Positions 1 through 6,885 of a stretch of DNA of 16,290 nt are shown here, one piece after another. Source of the DNA: Bryobacteraceae bacterium (lineage in GTDB: Bacteria; Acidobacteriota; Terriglobia; Bryobacterales; Bryobacteraceae); NCBI GenBank assembly GCA_014379815.1, contig JACMLA010000620.1:1-16290 (forward strand). Reading direction: 5' to 3'. Every line of letters begins with the position of its first letter. Positions within the stretch are counted from its first letter, which is position 1. A program made the translations under genes and the position numbers. The notes under the pieces are model-generated. The model had not been told where the DNA came from. It did no database searches and saw nothing but the letters and a program-made list of their open reading frames with translations.

Positions 1-87
1 AATCGGGCAATTGCATTTATATGATCGTTATGGTCCTTCAGGCGGATTGCGTGGGGAGGAACCAAAACGGATTGAAAATAAGCGGGA
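1..87. other. Left edge, no complete gene; strong Shine-Dalgarno-like tract
   Basis: No gene can be assigned here. In the frame of the following gene there are stops at 22-24, 73-75 and 79-81, so that gene cannot extend into this stretch without a frameshift. Positions 53-60 read GGGGAGGA, the best ribosome-binding-like tract at this end. It lies 11 bases before a TTG at 72-74 that is in a different frame from the downstream gene. The stretch may be the leader of the following gene or the tail of something cut off by the window edge. Confidence 0.4.
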
Positions 88-906
88 TTGGCCGAATCCT
101 GGGCGAATCGGACGTGTGGCGGACTGTTCACGAAGCATCTGAGCAGAGCCACCGCGATTGCGCACGTACAGGCACTCGTACCCGAAACGGGCCTTACAGC
201 CGAGTCCCTGCAATTGAAGAATCGTCTGGGCGAGATCGAACTGATGAATGGAGTCGTTACGGGAAATGTGATGCCTGCTGTATCGCCCGGCGCTCCTCTC
301 CAGAGTTCTAAGCCAGACAGAAACAGCGGCGTCGGGCTCTACATCGTGTCACATGGCGGACGCTTGACGGGAGAAAAGGCCATGTTTCCTGTAAACTTGA
401 TCCACAGAGTTGTGCCGCCAGAAAATCACGCTTCGATTCAAAAAATTGTGATGCTAGCGTGTAGCGCTGCGTATCGCAACACAGGTCAGGAAGACGCAGA
501 TCTGAATGCGAAAGTAGGAACCGAACAAGATCTGGAGAATATGAGCTTCCTCGTGGCGTTTACCAAGCTTCTGGCAGATCGGGGTATTCGGCCTATGGTC
601 GCGGGATACGACGAATATGTTTCGGCCCTTCCGAGTACCCAGACGATTGTTACTCCGGAATCTGCCCGAAGTAATCCCGATCCAAAGACACGGGTCCCAG
701 TTGATCAGAGTGTATCGGTTGGAAAAAAAATAGTGCAACTCAGACCAGCCGATACAGGGGCTGCAAGTGGCGCTAAAGTAATCGTGGACTCTGCTTACCG
801 GACTCTCCACAAAAAGTACTATCGGGTCGAGGGGACTCAGGTTCTTCACTCCACACATCCCACGATTCAGGGAATTGATTGGAGCGCAGCGTGGACAGAT
901 AAATAA
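88..906 (+). CDS. Hypothetical protein with clan CD (caspase/CHAT/C80-like) His-Gly and Ala-Cys motifs
   Basis: I do not recognise the family with certainty. The 272-residue product has a core that looks like a caspase-fold peptidase. A hydrophobic strand ends in Ser-His-Gly-Gly (GLYIVSHGG, His89), and about 36 residues later a second hydrophobic strand ends in Ala-Cys-Ser (KIVMLACSA, Cys125). This is the spacing and order of the catalytic His and Cys in clan CD families such as CHAT, C80 and C25. An acidic helix-rich stretch (about 135-165) and a V-A-G-Y-D-E segment (171-176) follow. There is no signal peptide or membrane segment, so it is probably cytosolic or delivered by another route. 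The TTG start at 88 is the first possible one after the stop at 79-81, but it has no well-spaced ribosome site, so the true N-terminus is uncertain. By eye the gene is less GC-rich than its neighbours, which could indicate transfer. Protease activity is inferred from two motifs only. Confidence 0.6.
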   Translation: MAESWANRTCGGLFTKHLSRATAIAHVQALVPETGLTAESLQLKNRLGEIELMNGVVTGNVMPAVSPGAPLQSSKPDRNSGVGLYIVSHGGRLTGEKAMFPVNLIHRVVPPENHASIQKIVMLACSAAYRNTGQEDADLNAKVGTEQDLENMSFLVAFTKLLADRGIRPMVAGYDEYVSALPSTQTIVTPESARSNPDPKTRVPVDQSVSVGKKIVQLRPADTGAASGAKVIVDSAYRTLHKKYYRVEGTQVLHSTHPTIQGIDWSAAWTDK

Positions 907-934
907 AGATTTCCCAGTTACTCTGAGCAACATT

Positions 935-972
935 GGGCCGATCATAGAGGGCCGCGTTCCCTTGATGGGCCC
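935..972. terminator. Imperfect hairpin between convergent genes, probable bidirectional terminator
   Basis: An inverted repeat fills the gap between the two convergent stop codons (906 and 977). GGGCC (935-939) pairs with GGCCC (968-972), ATCA (941-944) with TGAT (963-966), and AGGG (948-951) with CCCT (959-962). There is a G-G mismatch, a 3-base bulge (945-947) and a 7-base loop. On the plus strand a pyrimidine stretch rich in T follows at about 978-991. There is no clean run of U, so termination efficiency is unknown. Confidence 0.55.
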
Positions 973-976
973 GACC

Positions 977-1597
977 CTACTTTCTTTCTTGCCCGGGGTG
1001 GATCATGGGCACGAAGCTGACCGGGAATACCGCTCTCGAGAGTACCCGTCCGTTTCGGTCTTTATCAATCACGATTAAATCCTGTTTGTCCTTCTCGCCT
1101 ACCGGCGCTACCAGACGACCTCCGGGAGCAAGCTGATCCACAAGCGTTTGCGGTATCTCGACAGGTGCCGCCGTCAGGACTATGCGATCGAACGGGGCAT
1201 GTGCAAGCCATCCCGCGTATCCGTCCCCGATATGAATGAAGATATTGGTGTATCCAAGCGTAGTGAGGATCCCCTGCGCTCCGGACGCCAGTTCAGGCAC
1301 CGTCTCCACCGAGTACACTTTGCTGACAAGCAGCGAAAGTACGGCAGCCTGGTAACCGGAACCCGTACCTATCTCCAGCACGCGATGTCCTGGCTGTAAG
1401 CTCAAAAGCTCGGTCATTACCGCGACCATGTAAGGCTGCGAAATGGTAACCCCGAAGCCAATACTCAAAGGCCGGTCTTCATAGGCGTACTCTCGCAAGT
1501 GTTCTGGTACGAATTGTTCGCGCGGAACCGTGCGGATCGCATGAATCACCCTCTGGTTGCGAATACCCCGGTCCTCAATATGTTTCCGGGGAATCAT
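977..1597 (-). CDS. pcm: Protein-L-isoaspartate O-methyltransferase
   Basis: The 206-residue enzyme uses S-adenosylmethionine to methylate L-isoaspartyl residues in age-damaged proteins and so starts their repair; it is cytosolic. The family hallmarks are in order: VPREQFVP near the N-terminus (24-31), the substrate-binding S-x-G-F-G-x-T-I-S-Q-P-Y segment (45-56), SAM motif I VLEIGTGSGYQ (73-83), the acidic residue of post-motif I (E98), GDGY (124-127), and FDRIVLTAAP (136-145). Length is normal for bacterial Pcm. The ATG at 1597 lies 11 bases after the stop of the upstream DinB-like gene on the same strand, so the two are probably co-transcribed. Only a weak GAG lies upstream as ribosome site. 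The 3' end meets the hairpin that also serves the convergent gene. Confidence 0.95.
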   Translation of the reverse strand: MIPRKHIEDRGIRNQRVIHAIRTVPREQFVPEHLREYAYEDRPLSIGFGVTISQPYMVAVMTELLSLQPGHRVLEIGTGSGYQAAVLSLLVSKVYSVETVPELASGAQGILTTLGYTNIFIHIGDGYAGWLAHAPFDRIVLTAAPVEIPQTLVDQLAPGGRLVAPVGEKDKQDLIVIDKDRNGRVLSRAVFPVSFVPMIHPGQERK

Positions 1598-1608
1598 CGA
1601 CGCTCAGA

Positions 1609-2115
1609 CTATGGAGTAGTCTCGGAATGGGTTGCGGATTTCAGATGTCCGTAGAACCCCAGATCGGAGTGCGTCAGCAACTTCGTCGCGTACATAATCT
1701 GCGCCGCATGCTGAGCAAAATGCTCGACCACATGGTACACGGCTTCCAGAACCGTGACGTCGTAGCTCTGGACCTGAACATGATCTAGCAGCTGTTCTGA
1801 CGTGAGACTTTCGAAGACAACGACGGTTTCATCAACACGCTCGGCCAGCAGGCGGCGCAACTCTTTGCTGTCCACGCCACCGATCGCGTTGAACTCATCA
1901 TCGCGTCTCCGCGTGTCCGGAGCGCCTGCCACCGCAGTCAGGATCCACTGTCCCAGATTCCCGCGAAGGTGCAACACAAGATTGCCGACTGAGTTGGACT
2001 CGTCCCCGCCTCTCCACCAGATCTGCTGCTCATCGAGCTGAGTCAGACAGGTGTCGATGCGCCCTGCCAGTTGCTTTAGTTTATCGATGGAAAAGCGAAG
2101 AAAGATCTCGTGCAT
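1609..2115 (-). CDS. DinB-like (DUF1572-type) putative metal-binding protein
   Basis: This is a 168-residue all-helical protein of the DinB/YfiT-like superfamily. Three histidines match the usual metal triad: His49 in LVLHLRGN, and His132 and His136 in EHFAQHAAQI. The motifs W-W-R (33-35), N-S-V-G-N-L-V-L-H-L (41-50) and the C-terminal H-x-x-x-H helix resemble the DUF1572 branch. Family members are cytosolic; some are thiol-dependent transferases using bacillithiol or mycothiol, but most have no known substrate, and none can be assigned here. The gene precedes pcm by 11 bp on the same strand. Its start is 17 bp from the divergent aminotransferase start, and an AGGG lies just upstream of its ATG. 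A second DinB-like protein of the same length, but of another subtype, lies at 11562-12068. Confidence 0.85.
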   Translation of the reverse strand: MHEIFLRFSIDKLKQLAGRIDTCLTQLDEQQIWWRGGDESNSVGNLVLHLRGNLGQWILTAVAGAPDTRRRDDEFNAIGGVDSKELRRLLAERVDETVVVFESLTSEQLLDHVQVQSYDVTVLEAVYHVVEHFAQHAAQIMYATKLLTHSDLGFYGHLKSATHSETTP

Positions 2116-2132
2116 GCCCTATCATAAGGGAC
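2116..2132. promoter_or_regulatory. 17-bp divergent spacer with mirrored ribosome-binding sites
   Basis: Only 17 bases separate the divergent ATG codons of the DinB-like gene (minus) and the aminotransferase gene (plus). The spacer is nearly palindromic: CCCT at 2118-2121 and AGGG at 2127-2130 flank ATCATA. It therefore presents AGGG just upstream of each start on its own strand. There is no room for two promoters, so the promoters must lie inside the opposing coding regions, or the transcripts overlap as antisense at their 5' ends. Confidence 0.5.
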
Positions 2133-3371
2133 ATGTCGAGCCTTACGGAAACCCTGCCGGAGGTGTCCCGCAGCGAAGAAATCATGGCACTGGAGCGCGA
2201 GTATCTGCTCCAGCACTACGCGCGATACCCGGTTGTCCTCAGCCACGGAAAGGGTGCTTATCTCTGGGATACCGATGGCCGCAAGTATCTCGACTTCATC
2301 AGTGGCATCGGAGTCAACGCGCTGGGACACAACCACCCCCGCATGACGAAAATCGTCAGGGATCAGGCGGCAAAGCTGATCCATACGTCGAATTTGTACT
2401 ATCACGAATATCAGGGACCTCTTGCCCAGAGACTGGCGCAAACCAGTGGTCTGCAGCGTTCTTTCTTTTGTAATTCCGGAACAGAAGCCACCGAAGGCGC
2501 GATGAAGATGCTCCGTGGCCACGGAGTAAAGATCGATCCGGAGAAGTACGAAATCATTGCGCTGGAAAACTCTTTCCACGGGCGGACTTTCGGCGCGCTC
2601 TCGATCACAGGCCAGCATAAATATCGCAAACCATTCGAGCCTTTGCTGCCCGGAATCCGGTTCGTGCACGCAAACGATCTGACCGCACTGGAAGCTGTTT
2701 TTAATGAGCGTACATGCGGCATTCTGGTGGAGGGGATCCAGGGAGAAGGGGGTATCCATCCTATCTCCGGAGATTTTGTCCGAAAAGCACGGGAATTATG
2801 CGACAAATACGACGCGTTGTATGTCGCCGACGAAATCCAGTGCGGTGTGGGACGACCCGGTGCTTACTACAGCTTCCAGTTGCTGGACCCGGTGGTGATG
2901 CCGGACATCATGATCGCCGCCAAACCTCTGGGCTGCGGTTTGCCGCTGGGCTGCATTGTGACCAACGAACGCGCCGCCCAGTCCATCGCTCCCGGGATGC
3001 ACGGATCCACATTCGGCGGCAACGCGATGGCCTGTCGCGTGGCCATTGAATTCTTCGATATCCTGGATGAACTTATGCCGGACCTGATAGACACCGGGGC
3101 TTACCTCCAGATGCGTTTACGGGAACTGGCAAAAAAGTTCAGCTTCATCAAAGAAGTCCGCGGAGCCGGTCTTATGATCGGTGTCGAACTTACCGATCCG
3201 GGGAAACAGATTGTCCTCGACGCAATGGCCGAGGGCCTTCTGCTGAACTGCACGCATGACGTGGTTCTGCGATTCCTGCCGCCTTACATAATCGGGCAGC
3301 GCGAAGTGGACGTTGCCATCAAAATTCTGACGAAGGCTTTGCGCAAGTTCACCGGAGCGCCAGCGAAGTAG
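2133..3371 (+). CDS. argD: Class III PLP-dependent aminotransferase, acetylornithine aminotransferase type
   Basis: This 412-residue fold-type I aminotransferase most likely converts N-acetylornithine and 2-oxoglutarate to the semialdehyde and glutamate in arginine synthesis. Many ArgD proteins also act on N-succinyl-diaminopimelate in lysine synthesis. Visible landmarks are the N-terminal YLLQHYARYP and YLWDTDGRKYLDFISGIG segments, the phosphate-binding FFCNSGTEAT (111-120), SFHGRTFGAL (147-156), VEGIQGEGG (199-207), the cofactor-ring Asp233 in VADEIQCGVG, and the Schiff-base Lys264 in AAKPLGCGLPLG. GSTFGGNAMAC (291-301) and the C-terminal LRFLPPY follow. ATG 2133 has AGGG two bases upstream; the next in-frame ATG (codon 18) would cut little of the family sequence, so a shorter form is possible. 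Its 3' end overlaps the convergent chromate-transporter gene by 23 bp. The exact substrate (acetylornithine, succinyl-DAP or 4-aminobutyrate) cannot be settled by motif alone. lysA is nearby but on the other strand. Confidence 0.85.
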   Translation: MSSLTETLPEVSRSEEIMALEREYLLQHYARYPVVLSHGKGAYLWDTDGRKYLDFISGIGVNALGHNHPRMTKIVRDQAAKLIHTSNLYYHEYQGPLAQRLAQTSGLQRSFFCNSGTEATEGAMKMLRGHGVKIDPEKYEIIALENSFHGRTFGALSITGQHKYRKPFEPLLPGIRFVHANDLTALEAVFNERTCGILVEGIQGEGGIHPISGDFVRKARELCDKYDALYVADEIQCGVGRPGAYYSFQLLDPVVMPDIMIAAKPLGCGLPLGCIVTNERAAQSIAPGMHGSTFGGNAMACRVAIEFFDILDELMPDLIDTGAYLQMRLRELAKKFSFIKEVRGAGLMIGVELTDPGKQIVLDAMAEGLLLNCTHDVVLRFLPPYIIGQREVDVAIKILTKALRKFTGAPAK

Positions 3372-3870
3372 CGACTCCTACAACTCCTGCGCAGGCAATG
3401 ATCGCTACTGTCGGCACGCGTTTGCTGATTGCGAGAGCGAATGCGATGACAGCTAGCACGTAATGCAAACTGTCATTCATCGATGCCTGCGCCAGAGGGA
3501 TCGCCGACAGAACAATGAGTCCAGCGCTAGCAAGAACGGCTGACTCCATTGCTCTTTGTGCGCGCTTGGTGGTAATCCATCTGCCGGCGAATCGGGCGAG
3601 TGGAATCGAAGCAAAGGCAGGAGTCAGCATCGCCAGTAATCCGGCAATCGCGCCTGGAACTCCCGCAACGAAGTATCCGACACCCACGATGTAGATCCCC
3701 ATTGGACCCGGAGAAGCCTGTGCGGCCGTCACGGCGGCCGTGAGTTCACGATCGGAGATCACATGCCGCTGCACAACCAGCTCATCACGAAGAATCGGCA
3801 GCGACATGGGGCCGTTAAAGCTGGTAATCGTCGCCTTCAGCATCAACAGATAGAGCAGAAGCAGGTTCAT
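3349..3870 (-). CDS. chrA: Chromate transporter (CHR family), short-chain subunit 2
   Basis: This 173-residue integral membrane protein is the second half of a split chromate transporter. The start is placed at the ATG at 3868-3870 because it overlaps the stop of the upstream half in an ATGA junction (3867-3870), which is typical of translational coupling. The longer open frame upstream of this ATG is out-of-frame sequence of the first half and reads as Arg/Cys-rich nonsense. The CHR pattern is visible in the N-terminal hydrophobic helix, SFNGPMSLPILRDE (where many members have a Gly-rich motif), and AAQASPGPMGIYIVGVGYFVAG with its Pro-Gly-Pro. About five to six hydrophobic segments follow. 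Short-chain CHR proteins of about 200 residues usually occur as N/C pairs that act together. Chromate as substrate is inferred from the family; sulfate-like anions are an alternative. The 3' end overlaps the aminotransferase gene by 23 bp. Confidence 0.85.
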   Translation of the reverse strand: MNLLLLYLLMLKATITSFNGPMSLPILRDELVVQRHVISDRELTAAVTAAQASPGPMGIYIVGVGYFVAGVPGAIAGLLAMLTPAFASIPLARFAGRWITTKRAQRAMESAVLASAGLIVLSAIPLAQASMNDSLHYVLAVIAFALAISKRVPTVAIIACAGVVGVATSLALR

Positions 3871-4430
3871 TGGGAGCCTGGACCACGCTCCGGCCAGAAG
3901 TATCCGGTAACACCTGCAAGTAGCAGGATCACCAGCGGAGACAGATACCGGGACAGCAAGGCAGCGCCCACCACCATCAGGATCGTGCGTAAGCGGGAAC
4001 TGCGCTGGAAACGCGGATAGGCCAGCAGCCAGCCGCCTCCGACAATCACGCCGACAATCGCACTCATGGCCGCGGTAATAAAGGCGTCGCCGAACCTTGT
4101 TCCATTCCAGTGCTGGTAGCCGAGCGTGAGCAGAAGCATTCCGCAAGACGCCGGTACCGATAAGGCAAGGAGAGCGGCGGTTGCCCCTCGCCATCCCTGG
4201 AGAACATGACCCGTTGACGCCACAAAGGCCAACAAATTGGTACCAGGGACAACGCGTGCAAGAGTGAACAACAAATCGGTACGCCAGCGAGGCAACCATT
4301 CCCGCCGGTTCATCTCCTCACTGATCAGTACGATGGTTGTGGCACCACTGCCGAACGTTGTGTTCCCAATGCGGAAGAATAGCTCAGCCAGTTCGATAAG
4401 GCCTGGCTTATTCACCCCGGACGAGGTCAT
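3867..4430 (-). CDS. chrA: Chromate transporter (CHR family), short-chain subunit 1
   Basis: This is a 187-residue membrane protein and the first half of the split CHR transporter. The N-terminus reads LIELAELFFRIGNTTFGSG (11-29), the typical CHR opening helix and Phe-Gly-x-Gly motif, followed by a charged EEMNRREWL loop. ARVVPGTNLLAFVAS (58-72) corresponds to the Pro-Gly-Pro region, here with Pro-Gly-Thr. Further hydrophobic segments lie at about 84-104, 118-138 and 150-178. ATG 4430 lies inside the end of lysA (23-bp overlap) and is preceded at good spacing by GGGAGA on the minus strand, so it has its own strong ribosome site. The stop overlaps the start of subunit 2. The position at the end of a lysA operon suggests co-transcription rather than a chromate-specific regulator; no regulator gene is seen nearby. 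Confidence 0.87.
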   Translation of the reverse strand: MTSSGVNKPGLIELAELFFRIGNTTFGSGATTIVLISEEMNRREWLPRWRTDLLFTLARVVPGTNLLAFVASTGHVLQGWRGATAALLALSVPASCGMLLLTLGYQHWNGTRFGDAFITAAMSAIVGVIVGGGWLLAYPRFQRSSRLRTILMVVGAALLSRYLSPLVILLLAGVTGYFWPERGPGSQ

Positions 4431-5646
4431 CGAACGTCTCCCGCGTGCGGATCACTTTCCACGTATTCCCTGTGACCAGAATTTCGGCAGCCCGAGGCCG
4501 GGAATTGTAGTTAGACGCTTGTACAAACCCGTAAGCACCCGCGGTGGCTACTGCCAGTAACTCGCCCTCTTCTACCGTAGGAATCTCCCGGTCACGAGCG
4601 AGGAAGTCGCCAGTCTCGCAAACGGGGCCAACGATGTCAGCCGTAATCATCCCGCGTAAAGCGTCGCGCACCACGGGAATAATCTCGTGATGGCTCTTAT
4701 ATAACGCGGGCCGGATCAGGTCATTCATCGCGGCATCGGTAATGACAAACTGCTTGTGTCCGGTCTGCTTGCGATACAGAACACGGGTCAACAGCACACC
4801 CGCTTCAGCAACGATGCTGCGTCCCGGCTCCACGCTGATGTGCAGATCCCGCCCGGCCACGCGTTTCCGGATCTCTCCGACCACGTCCGCTATGGCAGGA
4901 GCCTGCTCTCCGGCGCGATACGGCACACCAAGTCCTCCACCCAGGTCCAGATGCGTGATCCCAATACCGGTGGCCCGCAAACGATCCACCAGTGCCAGCA
5001 TTTTGTCGACCGCTTCCATCAATGGAGCTGTCTCAAGGATCTGCGAGCCAATATGGCAACTAACTCCGGTAACCAGTAAGTGGGGCATTGCCGAAGCTTG
5101 CTGATAGGCCCGGTCTACATCCGCATGGCTGATGCCGAACTTATGCTCACTTAGTCCCGTAGAGATATACGGATGAGTTACTGCGTTGACCTCGGGATTC
5201 ACCCTCAGTGCAATCTGAACCTTCTTGCCCATCCGGCCCGCAGTTTTATTGAGTAACTCGAGCTCGGCTTCCGACTCGCAATTAAAAGACCCGATGCTTT
5301 CGCGTATTCCGAACTCCATCTCGGCGACCGTCTTGCCTACGCCGGAGAAAACGATCTTTTGCGGATCGCCTCCAGCCCGGAGTACGCGAAACAACTCGCC
5401 TCCTGAGACGATATCGAAGCCCGCTCCCTGTTCGGCCAGGAGTCGCAGGACACTGAGATTCGAGTTGGCTTTTACGGCATAGCAGATTGTGTGCCCGGAC
5501 CCCACAAATGCCAGATCGTACGCGCGAAATCGCTCCACAATGTCAGCGGCTGAATACACATAACAAGGCGTGCCCGCTTCTGCCGCAATGGCCGAAAGCG
5601 CACAACCGTCGCAGAACAAGGCGTCCTGCTCGTAGCGGTAAGGCAT
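4408..5646 (-). CDS. lysA: Diaminopimelate decarboxylase
   Basis: This 412-residue PLP enzyme (alanine-racemase-like barrel, fold type III) decarboxylates meso-diaminopimelate to L-lysine, the last step of lysine synthesis, in the cytosol. Landmarks are the PLP Lys59 in CYAVKANSN, FDIVSGGEL (77-85), HKFGI (168-172), CHIGSQI (197-203), LDLGGGLGVPY (233-243), the phosphate-binding EPGR (273-276), the catalytic CETGD (343-347) and the C-terminal GAYGFVQASNYNSRPR. Length and motif order are normal. It starts 15 bp after the stop of the upstream propeller gene and overlaps the first chromate-transporter half by 23 bp, so it is the middle of a co-directional run. The ribosome site is weak (GAAAAGA directly before the ATG), which suggests dependence on translation of the upstream gene. 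Confidence 0.96.
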   Translation of the reverse strand: MPYRYEQDALFCDGCALSAIAAEAGTPCYVYSAADIVERFRAYDLAFVGSGHTICYAVKANSNLSVLRLLAEQGAGFDIVSGGELFRVLRAGGDPQKIVFSGVGKTVAEMEFGIRESIGSFNCESEAELELLNKTAGRMGKKVQIALRVNPEVNAVTHPYISTGLSEHKFGISHADVDRAYQQASAMPHLLVTGVSCHIGSQILETAPLMEAVDKMLALVDRLRATGIGITHLDLGGGLGVPYRAGEQAPAIADVVGEIRKRVAGRDLHISVEPGRSIVAEAGVLLTRVLYRKQTGHKQFVITDAAMNDLIRPALYKSHHEIIPVVRDALRGMITADIVGPVCETGDFLARDREIPTVEEGELLAVATAGAYGFVQASNYNSRPRAAEILVTGNTWKVIRTRETFDDLVRGE

Positions 5647-5661
5647 TCTTTTCAGTGTGAA

Positions 5662-6885
5662 CTACGCGGTCCACAATGCGAGCGAATCGCGATCCTTAAT
5701 CAGCACTCTGTTGCCGAGCACCACCGGATGCGCCCATGTCGGTGAATTGGCCACCGTGTACTTGCGCAACGGCTCCAGACCTTTTGGAGACGCGCGCATC
5801 ACGATCAGTTCAGACTCTGACGTAAGGGCGAACACCGTATCGCCCCGTGAAATCAGCATCGCGTTTTCCGTCTGCCGGCCTTCGCCCGTCCACACCGTCT
5901 TTCCGCTTTTCGGATCGAGAGAAAAGAACTGTCCCTTGTTACGGTTCGTCAGTCCATGGAGCAGGTTACCAGCCAGCACAGGGGAACTCATATACATTCC
6001 GACTTCGCGGTTTTCCCACAGCTTCTGCACGGTCTTGCCCGATACTCGCACGGCGGTTAACGGATTCGACAAGCCCGAAAACAGGATCACGTCGTTCATA
6101 ACGATAGGCGTCACCGAATTCTGAGCATATGGACTCGTAAAGGGAAGTTGCCATTGCAGCGATCCATCCCGCGCGTCTACGCCTACAAATTTTTCGGACG
6201 AGAACGTCACGATCTGCACACCGCTGGAGGTCTTGAGAAATACAGGTGACGCGTAAGCCGGCCCATCGCCGCTCCACTGCCACCGAACCCGGCCACTTTG
6301 CGCATCGAACGCAGTAAGCGCGCCCTTCTTGTCGTTACCCACGTGCGCGATCAGGTCGCTTCCCGACAAAATAGGAGACATCGCCACACCAAACGTCGGC
6401 GCCGTTTCTGCCCACTTGCCCGAAGTACCGTTTTCCCAGACTTTCTTGCCGGTAGCCGCGTCGAAACACGTCAACATGCCCGCGATCCCGAACGTATAGA
6501 GTTTCCCGCCCGCAAGCACCGGAGTCGCTTTCGGTCCTTTACCGTGTGCCGTCGCTGCATTATTCATCTCATAGGGAGCCGCGTAGCCCGCCTCCCAGAG
6601 CTTCTTGCCGGAAGTCAGATCGTAAGCCGCTGCAACTTCCCGCTCGCCAGTGCGGGCGAACTGATAGACGTGATTTCCACCGACGACCGGGGCTGAGTGC
6701 CCTTCGCCCACTGGAACTTTCCAGTTCTGTTTCAACTTCTCAGGCCACTGCGCCGGCGATGTCGAAGCGGGCGCGATCCCATCACGATTAGGTCCCCGCC
6801 ACTGCGGCCAGTCCTGCGCAACAAGAGAACTCGCTGGTGCGCCTGCCAGAAGAGATTGAAAGTACCTGCGGCTGATTGATCTCAC
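5662..6885 (-). CDS. Exported PQQ-type (BamB-like) beta-propeller protein with Tat signal
   Basis: The 407-residue product is a pyrrolo-quinoline-quinone-like repeat protein. I prefer the GTG at 6883-6885 over the TTG at 6921 because it yields an N-terminus with a twin-arginine motif (ISRRYFQSLLAG), a weakly hydrophobic stretch and a cleavage-like SLVAQ. An AGGTGG also precedes this GTG. The mature part opens with DWPQWRGPNRDGIAP, a hallmark of a large family seen in Acidobacteria, Planctomycetes and Verrucomicrobia. Blade repeats show the A-x-D-x-x-T/S-G-K-x-x-W pattern: AYDLTSGKKLWEAG, CFDAATGKKVWENG, AFDAQSGRVRWQW, GVDARDGSLQWQL and SLDPKSGKTVWTG. It probably acts in the periplasm as a binding or scaffold protein. 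I see no heme site, and catalytic dehydrogenase function is not shown. It is the first gene of the lysA run and diverges from the inositol oxygenase gene. Confidence 0.85.
   Translation of the reverse strand: MRSISRRYFQSLLAGAPASSLVAQDWPQWRGPNRDGIAPASTSPAQWPEKLKQNWKVPVGEGHSAPVVGGNHVYQFARTGEREVAAAYDLTSGKKLWEAGYAAPYEMNNAATAHGKGPKATPVLAGGKLYTFGIAGMLTCFDAATGKKVWENGTSGKWAETAPTFGVAMSPILSGSDLIAHVGNDKKGALTAFDAQSGRVRWQWSGDGPAYASPVFLKTSSGVQIVTFSSEKFVGVDARDGSLQWQLPFTSPYAQNSVTPIVMNDVILFSGLSNPLTAVRVSGKTVQKLWENREVGMYMSSPVLAGNLLHGLTNRNKGQFFSLDPKSGKTVWTGEGRQTENAMLISRGDTVFALTSESELIVMRASPKGLEPLRKYTVANSPTWAHPVVLGNRVLIKDRDSLALWTA

Noticed and set aside
454..945. 163-residue minus-strand open frame opposite the caspase-like gene
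   Set aside because: Its product is rich in Cys and Arg in no recognisable pattern, and it lies antisense to a more protein-like frame, so it is a shadow.
2076..2759. 227-residue minus-strand open frame opposite the aminotransferase
   Set aside because: It is fully antisense to a clear class III aminotransferase and shows no family motif.
3871..4299. N-terminal extension of the second chromate-transporter half (open to 4299)
   Set aside because: The extra 143 residues are an out-of-frame reading of the first half and are Arg/Cys-rich. The ATGA junction at 3867-3870 gives a natural start.
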